A DNA stretch of 64,000 bases from Romeriopsis navalis LEGE 11480. Lineage in GTDB: Bacteria; Cyanobacteriota; Cyanobacteriia; Leptolyngbyales; Leptolyngbyaceae. Where the stretch lies: contig NZ_JADEXQ010000018.1 in assembly GCF_015207035.1 (NCBI RefSeq), forward strand, positions 1-64,000, given 5' to 3'. The position numbers were made by a program, and so were the translations under genes. The notes beneath the pieces are model-generated. The model had not been told where the DNA came from. It made no database searches and saw nothing but the letters and a program-made list of their open reading frames with translations. Shown here piece by piece: positions 41,542 to 51,563 of this stretch; position 1 is the stretch's first letter, and the number at the start of each line of letters is the position of its first letter.

Positions 41542-42168
41542 TTAAATGGGCGCACACTGTCGTTCATGTGGCCTCGTACTGCAATAACGTGAGCCATTTC
41601 TCACTTTTTTCCAAGTAGAAAGAGAGTAAATTGTAAAACGCTCAACATTACTGTCACCATCATAATAAGGAGAGTATGAATTCTGTCCTACTACATAGCC
41701 ATAGCGTTTTCCCTTGTAGAAGAGTTCAGGCGTTTTATAAAACGGATTCATAATTTTATCAGTATAACGAGATGCTGCAAAATCCTGAGCTACTCGATCT
41801 CCAAATGCCTGACGAATTAGGGCTAATCCTTTTCCCTCATCCCGAACAAAATCTAAACGAGAACGCACTGCACGTATTTCCAAAGACTCGGACTTTGATC
41901 GACTTGAGAGCGGACGTGTGATAGACGATGGATAAATAGCAAATCGTAATTCGCCACCTTGGAAAGGCTTCGAAAGCGTCTGATCACTTCTAGTTTCTTT
42001 ATCTCGCCCAATTTTGTATCCTCTCCAGAGTGGGCGGCTTGCTGCAAATTTCATTGCCTGAGACATACTCTGACCGGGTAAAGCCCAGGCACTCATTGGG
42101 ATAAAACACCCAACTCCAATAGCAAGAATTGATACAGCACTTAACTTTATAGTTTGAGTCATTTTCAT
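41542..42168 (-). CDS. Secreted hypothetical protein
   Basis: 208 residues if started at the MKM (42168), giving a signal peptide TIKLSAVSILAIGVGCFIPM then SAWAL; the longer frame from 42255 has no such start. The mature part is Ser/Arg/Tyr-rich with two C-terminal cysteines (RYCSTRPHERQCAPI). No family was recognised. It lies next to the matrixin gene in the same direction and shares its A/T-rich style, perhaps acquired together. Confidence 0.6.
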   Translation of the reverse strand: MKMTQTIKLSAVSILAIGVGCFIPMSAWALPGQSMSQAMKFAASRPLWRGYKIGRDKETRSDQTLSKPFQGGELRFAIYPSSITRPLSSRSKSESLEIRAVRSRLDFVRDEGKGLALIRQAFGDRVAQDFAASRYTDKIMNPFYKTPELFYKGKRYGYVVGQNSYSPYYDGDSNVERFTIYSLSTWKKVRNGSRYCSTRPHERQCAPI

Positions 42169-42397
42169 GGGAGAACACAAATAACCTGTATTGTAGAAGC
42201 ATATTATTTGATTCCTCACTGAAGTTGCAAGTGCTTCATGCCACAATTTAAGCAATTATTCACAGTTTTCAGTAATGGTTGCTAACGCTCTCTGCGTCGT
42301 AATGATTACCTTCTAAATCTATGGCCACCTCACCAAGACTTGATTAACTGAACTTTTCCTTTCTTGTCCTTCGTAACACCAACACTATGGCGATTAT

Positions 42398-42930
42398 TTA
42401 CTTCACTCCAGTCAAATAAACATTAAATTCCTGCATTGCCTTAGCCGCGCTGGTTTTACCAATTAATAAGCATCGTTTGAACACATCCAAATCCAGATTG
42501 CTCAGCCCCGGCAACTCACTCTGCTCAATTTTCTCATACCTATTTGCCCGCAGACGATACAACGCCAACGTCCCATCCTCCCAAAACCAAACCTCCGGAA
42601 CCCCGATCTCCCGATAACGATCTAGCATTACTAATGCCATCACTACTCAAAGACAATCTCGATCGCCAAATCCGGAACAGGCTTAACCCCCTCAATACAA
42701 TAAGACTGGTCCGGCTGTGCCGCCGCCTCTCCATCCACCTCTTGATTCGCACTGTCCGTCCCCAAAAACTCAACCCCTCGATCCCCAAAATATAACGACA
42801 GCAGAACATTTACCAAACTAGAGAAAATTTCGTGCGGTTTGTCCGGCATATAGATTTCGATCGTCCCATCAAAATAGCTGAGCTTTACATTTGGCGTCTG
42901 TTCGCAGCCCTGATGAATCAGCTTAAATTG
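42398..42930 (-). pseudogene. Uma2-family (DUF820) nuclease, frameshifted
   Basis: The sequence reads NVKLSYFDGTIEIYMPDKPHE, VPDLAIEIVF, SSDGISNA and LDRYREIGVPEVWFWEDG in three different frames, which together follow the Uma2 PD-(D/E)XK pattern (DLAIEVVFTSGGISKL.RY..LGVPEVWFWED). Frame changes lie near 42630-42650. The N-terminal part is cut off by a stop codon close to the next gene. It is a broken gene. Confidence 0.82.
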
Positions 42931-42940
42931 GATCCCCTAC

Positions 42941-43666
42941 CTAACGGTGTCGCCACCACCGCACCACCTCCCACGGCAACAGCAACAACCCCATCACAAT
43001 CCCCGCTAACCCTGCCATCACACCCACTCGCCACGGCCACGGTCCCATCACATCAATCAATGTCGGCTGACTCGGATTACGTTCTCCCAAATACCCATAG
43101 TTAAACCCAAACGCCGCATCGATCGGAAACACCACCGCCACATAAGCCAACCCCGCCACCACCGACCAATACAAATCCTTCCACCTCGGCCGAAACCGAT
43201 GCACCACCAGCATATACACCGCTGTTCCGACGATCGCCGTATGGTGCAACCAAAAAATCCAAAAGATCACTGTCAACGGCCCCGACCCCAAATCCGGCGT
43301 AATAATCCCCTGCAAACTCAGACCAATCCCCCAGAAATATAAAATCGCCACCAAAAACCGCGATCGCCACACCAACGCAAATGGCATCAGCAAAGCCACA
43401 ATGTCACAGATATGCAGTGGCAACGACCCCGCCACATTAAAATTTCCCGGCAACAGCCACCACCCATGAAACCCCAACCATTGCAGCAAATAAAATAAAG
43501 CAAACCCGCGCTCAAACCAACTCAGCTTCTGCGTCCCGCGCCACCGCACACCCAAGCCAACCACAACCGCCCAAAAGATCGTTAAACCCACCACGATCGC
43601 TAAGTGGGTAAGCGAAAATGGCTGAAACTGATGGAGCGAGTCTGGCCACATACCTAGAGTTGTCAT
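42941..43666 (-). CDS. TIGR02206-type integral membrane protein
   Basis: 241 residues with about six to seven hydrophobic segments. SLPLHICDIVALLMPFALVW and the early GVRWRGTQKLSWF match the YwaF/TIGR02206 family, of unknown function. HHTAIVGTAVYM and GFNYGYLGERNPSQPTLIDVMGPWPWR are further family hallmarks. It is flanked by the Uma2 remnant and the RND pump gene. Confidence 0.82.
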   Translation of the reverse strand: MTTLGMWPDSLHQFQPFSLTHLAIVVGLTIFWAVVVGLGVRWRGTQKLSWFERGFALFYLLQWLGFHGWWLLPGNFNVAGSLPLHICDIVALLMPFALVWRSRFLVAILYFWGIGLSLQGIITPDLGSGPLTVIFWIFWLHHTAIVGTAVYMLVVHRFRPRWKDLYWSVVAGLAYVAVVFPIDAAFGFNYGYLGERNPSQPTLIDVMGPWPWRVGVMAGLAGIVMGLLLLPWEVVRWWRHR

Positions 43667-43729
43667 ATTGGGTTAATGCCCGGTATCACTTGCTTATTCT
43701 AGATGACGTGGCTAATCGCGCCAGATATT

Positions 43730-46700
43730 CTACGGTGTGGCTTTAGTTTTCGCTTGGTTTGGTGTGAGCAGCAAGTACAGACCCGGAATCACCAGCAACG
43801 CAATCAGGGTAGAAGCGACTAAGCCAAACCCGATCGCACTCGCAAGGGGGAACCAAGTCGGATCACTTAAGGCCAGCGGGATGACGCCGACTATCGTCGT
43901 GATACTCGTGGTGAGAATGGGACGGAGACGATCGGCGGCCCCGCGTGCAGCAGCTTCCCTTACCTGCATGCCTTTTTCCCGATGACTGTTCATTGTTTCA
44001 ATCATCACGATCGCATCATTGACCACAATTCCCGTTAAAGCAATAATCCCAATCACCGCTGGAAATGAGATGGGAATCTGGAACGCGAAGAAGCCTAGAA
44101 ACGTACCGATAAATGCAAACGGTATCGCCAGCATAATGATGAATGGCTGTGTGAATGAGCTGAATTGAATCACCAACACTGCAAAGACTAAAAATAATGC
44201 CACAACGGCCATTTGTCCGGCAGAAGAAAATGTCTCCCCTTGGGTTTCTAATTCTCCACCAAATTTGTAGTCATAGCCTGATTCCCACTTTCGCTTCATG
44301 CTGACTATTTTCGGTTCGATGTCAGCCACAATCTCGCCAACGGTGCGATCTTTGTTCTTGGCTAATACCGTGACCGTGCGTTGGGCGCTGTTATGGGTAA
44401 TGGATAAGGGTGCCTCACCCACTTCCACCTCTAAAACCTGGCTGCCAGCCACGGTTTCACCATTTTTGGTAAACACAGGCATACTGAGTAATTCGTCGCG
44501 TCTTGTTGGTCCGCCAACGCCACCAGCGCGTGAAGCCCATCGAGTACTCAAGCGAATTTCTAGATCTTCCTCACCGCCACCGATCGGGAAGTCGCCGATG
44601 TCATTATCCGTGAGTAAATAGCGTCCCTGTAGCGCAAGATCATCCGAGGATAATCCATGAAAATTAATCGATTCCCGCCGTGGTCGGAGTTTTAAATCCG
44701 GCCGTAAAGCCCCGAGGTCATCTCGCACATCGACCGCACCGGCGGTTTGTCTGAGGGCCAATTGCACTTCCCCAGAAATCCGACGGAGTTGACTCATATC
44801 AGTGCCAATTAGCTTAATTTGAATTGGATCGCCGCCGGTTCCAGTGGCTTCTTTATTTACCACCAGGGAAGCCCCAGGATATTGCCTAATTGCTGCGTTG
44901 AGTTCGTTGCGGAGGTCGTCCACATAGTCATACGATGGCTTGGCTCGATCGGAAAACGGCGTGAAAATTGCGGAAAAGCCGACAAGATAATTGCCGCCGC
45001 TAGGTTTAATCCCACTTTCTTGAACTAATCGACTGCGCTGTCCGACCAATTTAACCACACTCTCCAAATAGGTTTTATTGCGCAATGTCTCCCCAATGTC
45101 ATCTGCTACTTTCTGCGATGTATCCAGCGTTGTTGTTGAGGGGAGTTCAATATTCACACTCAATTTCCGACCATCACTATCTGGGAATAGTGACCCTGGA
45201 ACAGTGCCAACTAATATGGTTGAGGTGACGAATAGCGCCAGCACCCCAAATACCCAAACTTTCGCGATCGCCTTATTCCGAATTGTGACGGCTAAGCTCC
45301 AGTCATGGAATTTGGCTGCTGCAATTTCCGTCAGGCGATCGATCCGGCTTTTCTCCCCTTTCACCTGTAAATTGCCCAAGAGCAACCGCGACATTGGAAT
45401 CGCCACAAATAGGGCAATGAAATAACTCAACACTAAACAGACGATCGCGCTAATCGGAATCAACCGGATAAATTTGCCCATGGTGCCGCTAATTGCCATC
45501 AAGGGCGCTAAGGCCAAAATCGTGGTGAGCTGTCCCGAAAAAGCGGGAACGGCATAGGTGCTCACTGTTTTGAGCGCGGCTTGATCAAAAGTTAGCCCCT
45601 CGACAAAAATCCCGTCATGCATCCCCTCCATCATCAGAATGAATACGTCAACAAGTAGCCCCAAGGCCAAAATCATCCCGACCTGAACCATCGTATTGAG
45701 GGTGAAGCCGCAGAGAAATAAGATTGCTAATGCGCCTAAGAAGGTCAGCGGAATCGCTAAACCAGCCACTAATGCTTCGCGCCAAGTTAAGGCAAATAAT
45801 AAGACAATAAATACGCCTAAAACACCTTGCCAGGCATTCGTAAACACATTGAGGAGGTCTTTACTAATCGCGTCGGCATCGGTGCTAATCACGCGATAGT
45901 CTAAGCCGTAGGGCCAGAGATTTGGATTTTGTTTGGCCGCATCCAGCGCAGCGATCGCATCCTCAATCACCTTCACCGTATCGGAGCCTGCAACCTTGAC
46001 TAGATCAAGATTCACAAACGTTTGAAAATTGCCTTGGGCCGAACTTAAAAATGCCCGGTTCTTTTCCCGCTCTAAATCTCGCCGGACTGCCGCAACTTCT
46101 TGTAATCGGACAACCCGACTACCTACATCTTCACCTAAGCGTGTGACGGGTAAGTTGCGTAACTCCTCAAGGCTTCGAAACCGACCGTAGTATCGCAGCT
46201 GTGTTCCAATCTCATCACTCTCAATCTGATCCCAAGGAAAATCCTGATTGCCCTGCTGAATCGCATCGGCCACCTGGGTGGCTGATACCCCCATCGTGGT
46301 CATGCGTGCCGGAATCAACTGGACATGAATCACTTCCTCACGATTCCCACTGAGGTCCACTTTACGGACATTTGGCACCGTTTCTAAGGTTTCTTGAATG
46401 TCTTTCGAGACTTTACTAAGGACAGCCAAATCAATATCGCCATACAACCCGACTGTCAGTACCGGCGTATCCTGGGTTGAGACTTGTTCGACCTTGGGCT
46501 CATCGGCCTTACTCGCCAGATCTGGTTTAGCTTCATCGACCTCAGCCCGGACTAAAGCTAAGGATTCACTGATCGGGGCTTCGGCCTCAAACTCCACTGA
46601 GATAATCGAAGAACCATCGAAAGAGGCACTATTCATCTCTTTCAGACCCTTCATTGACTTAAGTTCTTTCTCAAGCTTGTCAGTGACCTGGTTTTCGATC

Positions 46701-46948
46701 GTCTCTGGGTCAGCCCCGCCCCAATTGGTCTGGATATTGGCGATCGCCACATTAATATCAGGATCACCTTCCTTGACCATCGTTGAGATCCCCATGAACC
46801 CGCCGACAATCAGCAACAGCGATAGGAGAATGGCAAATACGGTTTTGAGAAAAAAGAACTGGGCCAAAGGCGACGCCTGGCTTGGGTCAGGAATATGATG
46901 TGCCGCATGGGATGTTGGCGGCGTAGGTGGTGAAGATAGCGGACTCAT
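43730..46948 (-). CDS. RND-family efflux transporter permease (AcrB-like)
   Basis: 1072 residues, the usual AcrB length. The layout is an N-terminal cytoplasmic tail, first transmembrane helix (about 33-55), first periplasmic porter loop, a helix bundle near 370-560 (GVLGVFIVLLFALTWREALV; LGLLVDVFILMMEGMHDGI), second porter loop and a C-terminal helix bundle with ALTGIVVNDAIVMIETMNS. A proton-driven drug or metabolite exporter at the inner membrane. It is divergent from the adaptor gene, with about 640 bases between. Confidence 0.92.
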   Translation of the reverse strand: MSPLSSPPTPPTSHAAHHIPDPSQASPLAQFFFLKTVFAILLSLLLIVGGFMGISTMVKEGDPDINVAIANIQTNWGGADPETIENQVTDKLEKELKSMKGLKEMNSASFDGSSIISVEFEAEAPISESLALVRAEVDEAKPDLASKADEPKVEQVSTQDTPVLTVGLYGDIDLAVLSKVSKDIQETLETVPNVRKVDLSGNREEVIHVQLIPARMTTMGVSATQVADAIQQGNQDFPWDQIESDEIGTQLRYYGRFRSLEELRNLPVTRLGEDVGSRVVRLQEVAAVRRDLEREKNRAFLSSAQGNFQTFVNLDLVKVAGSDTVKVIEDAIAALDAAKQNPNLWPYGLDYRVISTDADAISKDLLNVFTNAWQGVLGVFIVLLFALTWREALVAGLAIPLTFLGALAILFLCGFTLNTMVQVGMILALGLLVDVFILMMEGMHDGIFVEGLTFDQAALKTVSTYAVPAFSGQLTTILALAPLMAISGTMGKFIRLIPISAIVCLVLSYFIALFVAIPMSRLLLGNLQVKGEKSRIDRLTEIAAAKFHDWSLAVTIRNKAIAKVWVFGVLALFVTSTILVGTVPGSLFPDSDGRKLSVNIELPSTTTLDTSQKVADDIGETLRNKTYLESVVKLVGQRSRLVQESGIKPSGGNYLVGFSAIFTPFSDRAKPSYDYVDDLRNELNAAIRQYPGASLVVNKEATGTGGDPIQIKLIGTDMSQLRRISGEVQLALRQTAGAVDVRDDLGALRPDLKLRPRRESINFHGLSSDDLALQGRYLLTDNDIGDFPIGGGEEDLEIRLSTRWASRAGGVGGPTRRDELLSMPVFTKNGETVAGSQVLEVEVGEAPLSITHNSAQRTVTVLAKNKDRTVGEIVADIEPKIVSMKRKWESGYDYKFGGELETQGETFSSAGQMAVVALFLVFAVLVIQFSSFTQPFIIMLAIPFAFIGTFLGFFAFQIPISFPAVIGIIALTGIVVNDAIVMIETMNSHREKGMQVREAAARGAADRLRPILTTSITTIVGVIPLALSDPTWFPLASAIGFGLVASTLIALLVIPGLYLLLTPNQAKTKATP

Positions 46949-47591
46949 GGGCTATGCTGACATCAAAAATCAGGGAAAATGAGTAATTTAGACGACATTT
47001 ATCTTCGCGTGACTGGAATGGTTGGTGACAGTGTGGCAATTTAATTGAGGGTAATATGATTCAGCCGAGATTTAGGCGGGACTGAATCGTGGATGATGCG
47101 TCACCTGGCTGAATCAGGATTGGGAAGGACTTAGCGCTGAGACTTAGTGCAATCGGCAACGAGGCGTTAAAGTTCGTGTCACTAAAGGATTAGCCGGATT
47201 AGAGGCTCAAAATGGGCGGGGGCCTGCGGCAATTGCATTACCCAAATTTTGTGGCGATAGATGACATTTTTATCTGTCGTGTTGATGACTAAAAGTCGCA
47301 GAATATACTGAAAATTGACTATGCCAGAAAACTTGACGCTTTGGATCGTAAAGTGTTGTTTTTACAATACCATGGCCACCTAATCTAGAGCTGGTAATCA
47401 GAAATCTAACAAATAATGTCTACATTTCGTATTTTGATAAAATTGCTGCTAGATCTAGTATTGATAAACTGATCAATTATCTGATTGCTGCTAGTGTTTT
47501 TTGGGCCTTGAGTCAGAGGATCGGTCGATCGCTGAAACATGCACGAGCGATTGCTGTTGTCATCAATTAATCCGCACCGGAAGTACGCTAT
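46949..47591. other. Divergent promoter region of the RND pump and adaptor
   Basis: About 640 bases without a gene, AT-rich toward the adaptor side. It must hold the promoters of both transport genes. No repeat or regulator site was recognised. Confidence 0.45.
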
Positions 47592-49094
47592 ATGCCGATT
47601 GAGCAAAAAGAGCGCAATGAACCAGCCTCCGAGCCAGTCAAGCCAACGGGTGTTGCAAGTATTGCGAAGTACAAAGCGGCGATTGTCGATCAAATCACGG
47701 CGGCGAAAGCCAGTAAATTTGCCTTGCCCGCGACATTGATGGGCGCGATTGTCCTTTTTACAGGGGTGGGGTTGATATTGCGGGCTAATTCTGGCACATC
47801 TTCGAATGAGCAGGCTGAGACAACGGCGGCAAAACCGGCGCGCTTGCCGATTCGCGCTGAGCCTGTGGCATTAGAACCGATTCAGGGCTGGACCTATGGT
47901 GATGGATTTGTGAGTGCTGTGGTCAAAAAGCATTTGAACTTCCAGGCGGAGGGGACCGTGATCTACCTGAAGCGGATTAATGGGCGGATTTTGCGGGAAG
48001 GTGATTTTGTCAGGCAGGGAGCGTTGTTAGCTCGCGTTGATCCCCGCAAGTATGATGCTGATATTACGGTTGCAGCAGCCGGGCGATTAGAAGCGAGCAA
48101 TAGGGTACTCGATGCTACTGCTAATCTCCGCCAGGCGGAAGAAGCGCTGGCCCAAGCCCAAGCGGATTTACAAAAAGCGAAGACTGATGAGACATTTTCG
48201 CGTGATGATTTAAAGCGTTATCAAGACCTATCATCAGCTGGTGGGATTGCCCGTCGCGAGGCCGAGCTGAAAGCCACTGAGTATAAGAATTCACAGGCTA
48301 ATGTCACAGCGGCATTAGCGAAGGTGCGATCGGCTCAATCGCAAATCTCTGCGGCTAAGACCCAAGTGACAACCGCTGAGGCTGGGGTTAATTCCGCCAC
48401 GGCAAAATTGGCTCAAAGCAACATCAGTCGGGAAGATACGGAATTGGTTGCGCCATTTAATGGGGTGATTAGCCGGTTAAATATTCGGGAGGGTGATTAT
48501 TGGACACCCCAGATCGTCAATGCCTCGGCGGACTATCAGAAAATCACTGAGCGATTGCCGATCATTATGATCAATCCGAGTCAGCTAGAAGTGGATGTCG
48601 AGTTACCGGCGTTTGAGGGCGCACAAGCTCGATCGGGCCAGCGGGCCTTTATTATTCTGGAACGGAATAGCGCTAAGGCGAAATCGGGCAAGTTGACCGG
48701 TGAGAATTTGATGCAGTTGGCCAGTGCGCAAGGGACAATTTCTTCAGTCAGTCCGTCGGTTTCACCCGGTGCGCGATCGGTGCGTGTCACGCTCAGGATT
48801 ACGCAAGGCGCGGACAACTTAAAAGACGGTGCGCGGGTGGCAGCTTGGATTGCGACCCAAGAAAAACCGAAGGCCATTGTTGCGCCATTTAAAGCCTTTG
48901 TTTTTCGTGATCAGCAGCCCTATGTATTTGTGTTGAATGAATCGCAGGGGATTGTTGAACAGCGGGCGGTGCAGCCTGGAATTGAGGGATTATCGAAGCG
49001 GGAAATTTTGGCCGGTGTGCAGCCGAATGAAAAACTGGTCACGGAAGGGATCAATCGGCTGGTCAATGGCACACCGGTCGAGGTGATGCCGTAG
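47592..49094 (+). CDS. RND periplasmic adaptor (membrane fusion protein)
   Basis: 500 residues. One membrane anchor (about 46-64), a lipoyl/barrel-sandwich half (GTVIYLKRINGRILREGDFV, ALLARVDPRKY), a long alpha-hairpin (about 150-290, Ala/Gln-rich), the second lipoyl half (APFNGVISRLNIREGDY) and a C-terminal beta-barrel. It links the RND pump to an outer-membrane channel. Paired with the divergent pump gene. Confidence 0.9.
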   Translation: MPIEQKERNEPASEPVKPTGVASIAKYKAAIVDQITAAKASKFALPATLMGAIVLFTGVGLILRANSGTSSNEQAETTAAKPARLPIRAEPVALEPIQGWTYGDGFVSAVVKKHLNFQAEGTVIYLKRINGRILREGDFVRQGALLARVDPRKYDADITVAAAGRLEASNRVLDATANLRQAEEALAQAQADLQKAKTDETFSRDDLKRYQDLSSAGGIARREAELKATEYKNSQANVTAALAKVRSAQSQISAAKTQVTTAEAGVNSATAKLAQSNISREDTELVAPFNGVISRLNIREGDYWTPQIVNASADYQKITERLPIIMINPSQLEVDVELPAFEGAQARSGQRAFIILERNSAKAKSGKLTGENLMQLASAQGTISSVSPSVSPGARSVRVTLRITQGADNLKDGARVAAWIATQEKPKAIVAPFKAFVFRDQQPYVFVLNESQGIVEQRAVQPGIEGLSKREILAGVQPNEKLVTEGINRLVNGTPVEVMP

Positions 49095-49110
49095 TGCTGG
49101 CGAGCCAGAT

Positions 49111-49776
49111 ATGTCACCGATGCCGCCCGCCGTATCAGGCAAATATAAACAACTACTAGTTGTATTGGTTCTCAATTTTAGTTTGTCCCCGTTTTTTGAT
49201 GGGATGTTCGGGGAGTTGCTGTCTTCTGCGCTATTGCTGTACACGTTGATCGTGATTGTCCGCACTTTCTCGATGCGCCAACAGCTATTGCAGCTTTATC
49301 TGGGGATTGCGATATCTGCCTTTGGCCTCCAGACCGGCCTGCGACTCGGTTGGTTTAGTGCTGAAGTGCTATTCCTTGCGGTACTAATTCAAGTGGTTTA
49401 TGGAATTTACTTAGGTGTTGCTGTATACCTAATCCTGCGTGATATTTTACTGTGTCAGCAGGTGACAGTTGATACGATTCGTGGCAGCATCTGCGTCTAT
49501 CTGCTGATTGGGTTTATCTGGGCTTTTTTGTATGGCATTGTTGCCAGCTTGGATGCACAGGCGTTTTCCACCTCAATCTTGAATGCCACTTCATCCTATG
49601 GTGAGATTATTTACTTCAGTTTTGTCACCTTGACGACGTTGGGTTACGGAGATATTCTCCCGGTGAGTCCAATCGCACGCATGTTGGCAAATCTCGAAGC
49701 GATCGTCGGTCAGCTCTATCCATCGATTCTGATTGCCATATTGGTGAGTAATTACACGGCGGAAAAATTGAAATAA
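49111..49776 (+). CDS. Two-helix-pore potassium-channel-like protein
   Basis: 221 residues. Several N-terminal hydrophobic segments are followed by a pore loop TLTTLGYGDILPVSP (about residues 172-186) with the K+ selectivity filter GYGD, then a last helix IVGQLYPSILIAILVSNY. This is the Ion_trans_2 pore without an RCK domain. It starts 16 bases after the adaptor stop codon, so it is possibly cotranscribed. Confidence 0.88.
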   Translation: MSPMPPAVSGKYKQLLVVLVLNFSLSPFFDGMFGELLSSALLLYTLIVIVRTFSMRQQLLQLYLGIAISAFGLQTGLRLGWFSAEVLFLAVLIQVVYGIYLGVAVYLILRDILLCQQVTVDTIRGSICVYLLIGFIWAFLYGIVASLDAQAFSTSILNATSSYGEIIYFSFVTLTTLGYGDILPVSPIARMLANLEAIVGQLYPSILIAILVSNYTAEKLK

Positions 49777-50161
49777 GTCCGTTCGATCGCCAGCCGTTGA
49801 TTTGACCCGCCAGTTTGTCCTGCTGATGTTCGATATCAGTCGAAAGTAATATGCCCATAGCATGAATTGTCTATCTAATTATCATCCATAGGTATTACGT
49901 TTTCCAAATTTTTGCATTGTGCCGAGTGGAAATCGTTGGTGATCGAATGACCAATCCTCCTATCAGCTGCATAAATTAACTAAGATAGGCGTGATATCTA
50001 GCAACCTTTAATTAAGTTAATACGTCATTGATTCATCATCTTGTCCCGAAGCATCGGAAGCCGGATTGTCTGCTGTGGACGTTGGCGATTAAAGGCTTAC
50101 CGAGTTGCACCCAATTGGATTGCGAACTCGCATCCACATTTAGTCGATCGAGGAGTTTATT
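49777..50161. other. Non-coding stretch before the CHAT cluster
   Basis: No gene is recognised. It presumably contains the promoter of the CHAT-sigma-DUF1822 gene row. Confidence 0.4.
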
Positions 50162-51523
50162 GTGCGCATTAAAAAAGCCTTATATCTTGTCCTAACTCTT
50201 GGGATGGCGATCATCATCCTGATCAGCCACGATTCAACCGCGATTACGCAGGCTAGAACCGTTGATCCGGTTGCGGTTCCCGTCAGTGCATCAAAACTCA
50301 AACAGGCGTTTGCTCAAAATGATATTGCCAGTGTCATTCGGCAACTGGAGTTAGGCTGGAAGTACAATTTCGAACGATATTATCAACGGCGGTTTACGAC
50401 ACCCTATTTATCGCTTGAGGGCATTCAACTCCGGCTAAATAACTTACAGAAATCCACCAATCAGAAAACGGGTTTAGTCTATGCGGTACCCGGTGCCAAG
50501 CAACTCGAACTTATCCTTGTCCCGCCGACAGGAGAACCGATTCATAAGACTGTTGTGGTCGATCGTCAAACCCTGACTCGGACCGCCCAGGATTTTCGCC
50601 TTGAAACAGTCAACTCTTCGTCTTCCCCGGATGACTATCTGCCACCAGCACAGCAGATGTATGAGTGGTTGATCCAACCGATCGCCGACGAGATTGACAC
50701 ACAACAGATCGATACATTGCTTTTCTGTGTTGGTAAAGGTTTGCGGGGGCTACCGCTGGCGGCGCTCCACGATGGTCAGAAGTTTCTGATTGAGCGATAT
50801 AACTTGGCCCTGATTCCTGCCTTTAATTTGCTGAACCATCATCCCAATATTTTATCTGATACAAAAGTGCTCGCGATGGGTGCGTCAGAATTCAGCAATA
50901 ATCCGGCTTTACCTGCTGTTCCCCTAGAATTGCGCAGTATTACTCAAAATAACTGGTCGGGTGAGGTCCTATTAAATCAAGACTTTACCCTGGAAAATCT
51001 GGCTGAAGCTCGGTCACGCAACTTTGGCGTGATTCATCTGGCGACCCATGCCAGCATTACCGCGAATTCAGCCCGCGAGTCTTATCTCCAATTCTGGGAT
51101 CAGCGCCTGAGTCTTGATCAGATGAAATCCCTCAATCTGCAAACCCCAGCCGTTCAGCTCCTCGTGCTGAGTGCTTGTCAGACGGCGCTGGGTAGCGCAC
51201 AAGCCGAACTTGGATTTGCGGGGTTTGCGGTACAATCCGGCGCGAAAGCGGTGATTGCTAGTCTTTGGAAGGTGAATGATGTTGGCACTCTCGTCTTGAT
51301 GTCCGAACTCTATAAGCATCTAGGGACGACGCAAATTAAGGCCCAAGCCCTGCGCCAAGTCCAGATTGATTTACTCCAGGGAAATATTACAATTGATAAC
51401 AGCTCGATTCTCAAGGATTCCAGCAATCCCACCTTGCAGGCCGCGATTAAGCAATTAGATAGCCCGAATCTCAAGCATCCCTATCATTGGGCCGCATTTA
51501 CACTGATTGGTAATCCTTGGTAA
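50162..51523 (+). CDS. CHAT-domain protein
   Basis: 453 residues with the GTG start after a purine-rich site (AGGAG). A signal-like hydrophobic N-terminus (LYLVLTLGMAIIILISHDST) is followed by a helical region and a CHAT domain (about 160-453) with HLATHASI and LSACQTALG, the caspase-like His/Cys dyad, and IASLWKVNDVGT. It is likely a periplasmic or membrane-anchored protease-type signalling protein. First gene of a row with sigma-like, DUF1822, CHASE2 and DUF928 genes. Confidence 0.88.
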   Translation: MRIKKALYLVLTLGMAIIILISHDSTAITQARTVDPVAVPVSASKLKQAFAQNDIASVIRQLELGWKYNFERYYQRRFTTPYLSLEGIQLRLNNLQKSTNQKTGLVYAVPGAKQLELILVPPTGEPIHKTVVVDRQTLTRTAQDFRLETVNSSSSPDDYLPPAQQMYEWLIQPIADEIDTQQIDTLLFCVGKGLRGLPLAALHDGQKFLIERYNLALIPAFNLLNHHPNILSDTKVLAMGASEFSNNPALPAVPLELRSITQNNWSGEVLLNQDFTLENLAEARSRNFGVIHLATHASITANSARESYLQFWDQRLSLDQMKSLNLQTPAVQLLVLSACQTALGSAQAELGFAGFAVQSGAKAVIASLWKVNDVGTLVLMSELYKHLGTTQIKAQALRQVQIDLLQGNITIDNSSILKDSSNPTLQAAIKQLDSPNLKHPYHWAAFTLIGNPW

Positions 51524-51563
51524 AACCAAATGAGCATTGTTTTTTCTGCTGGTACTGTGTTCT

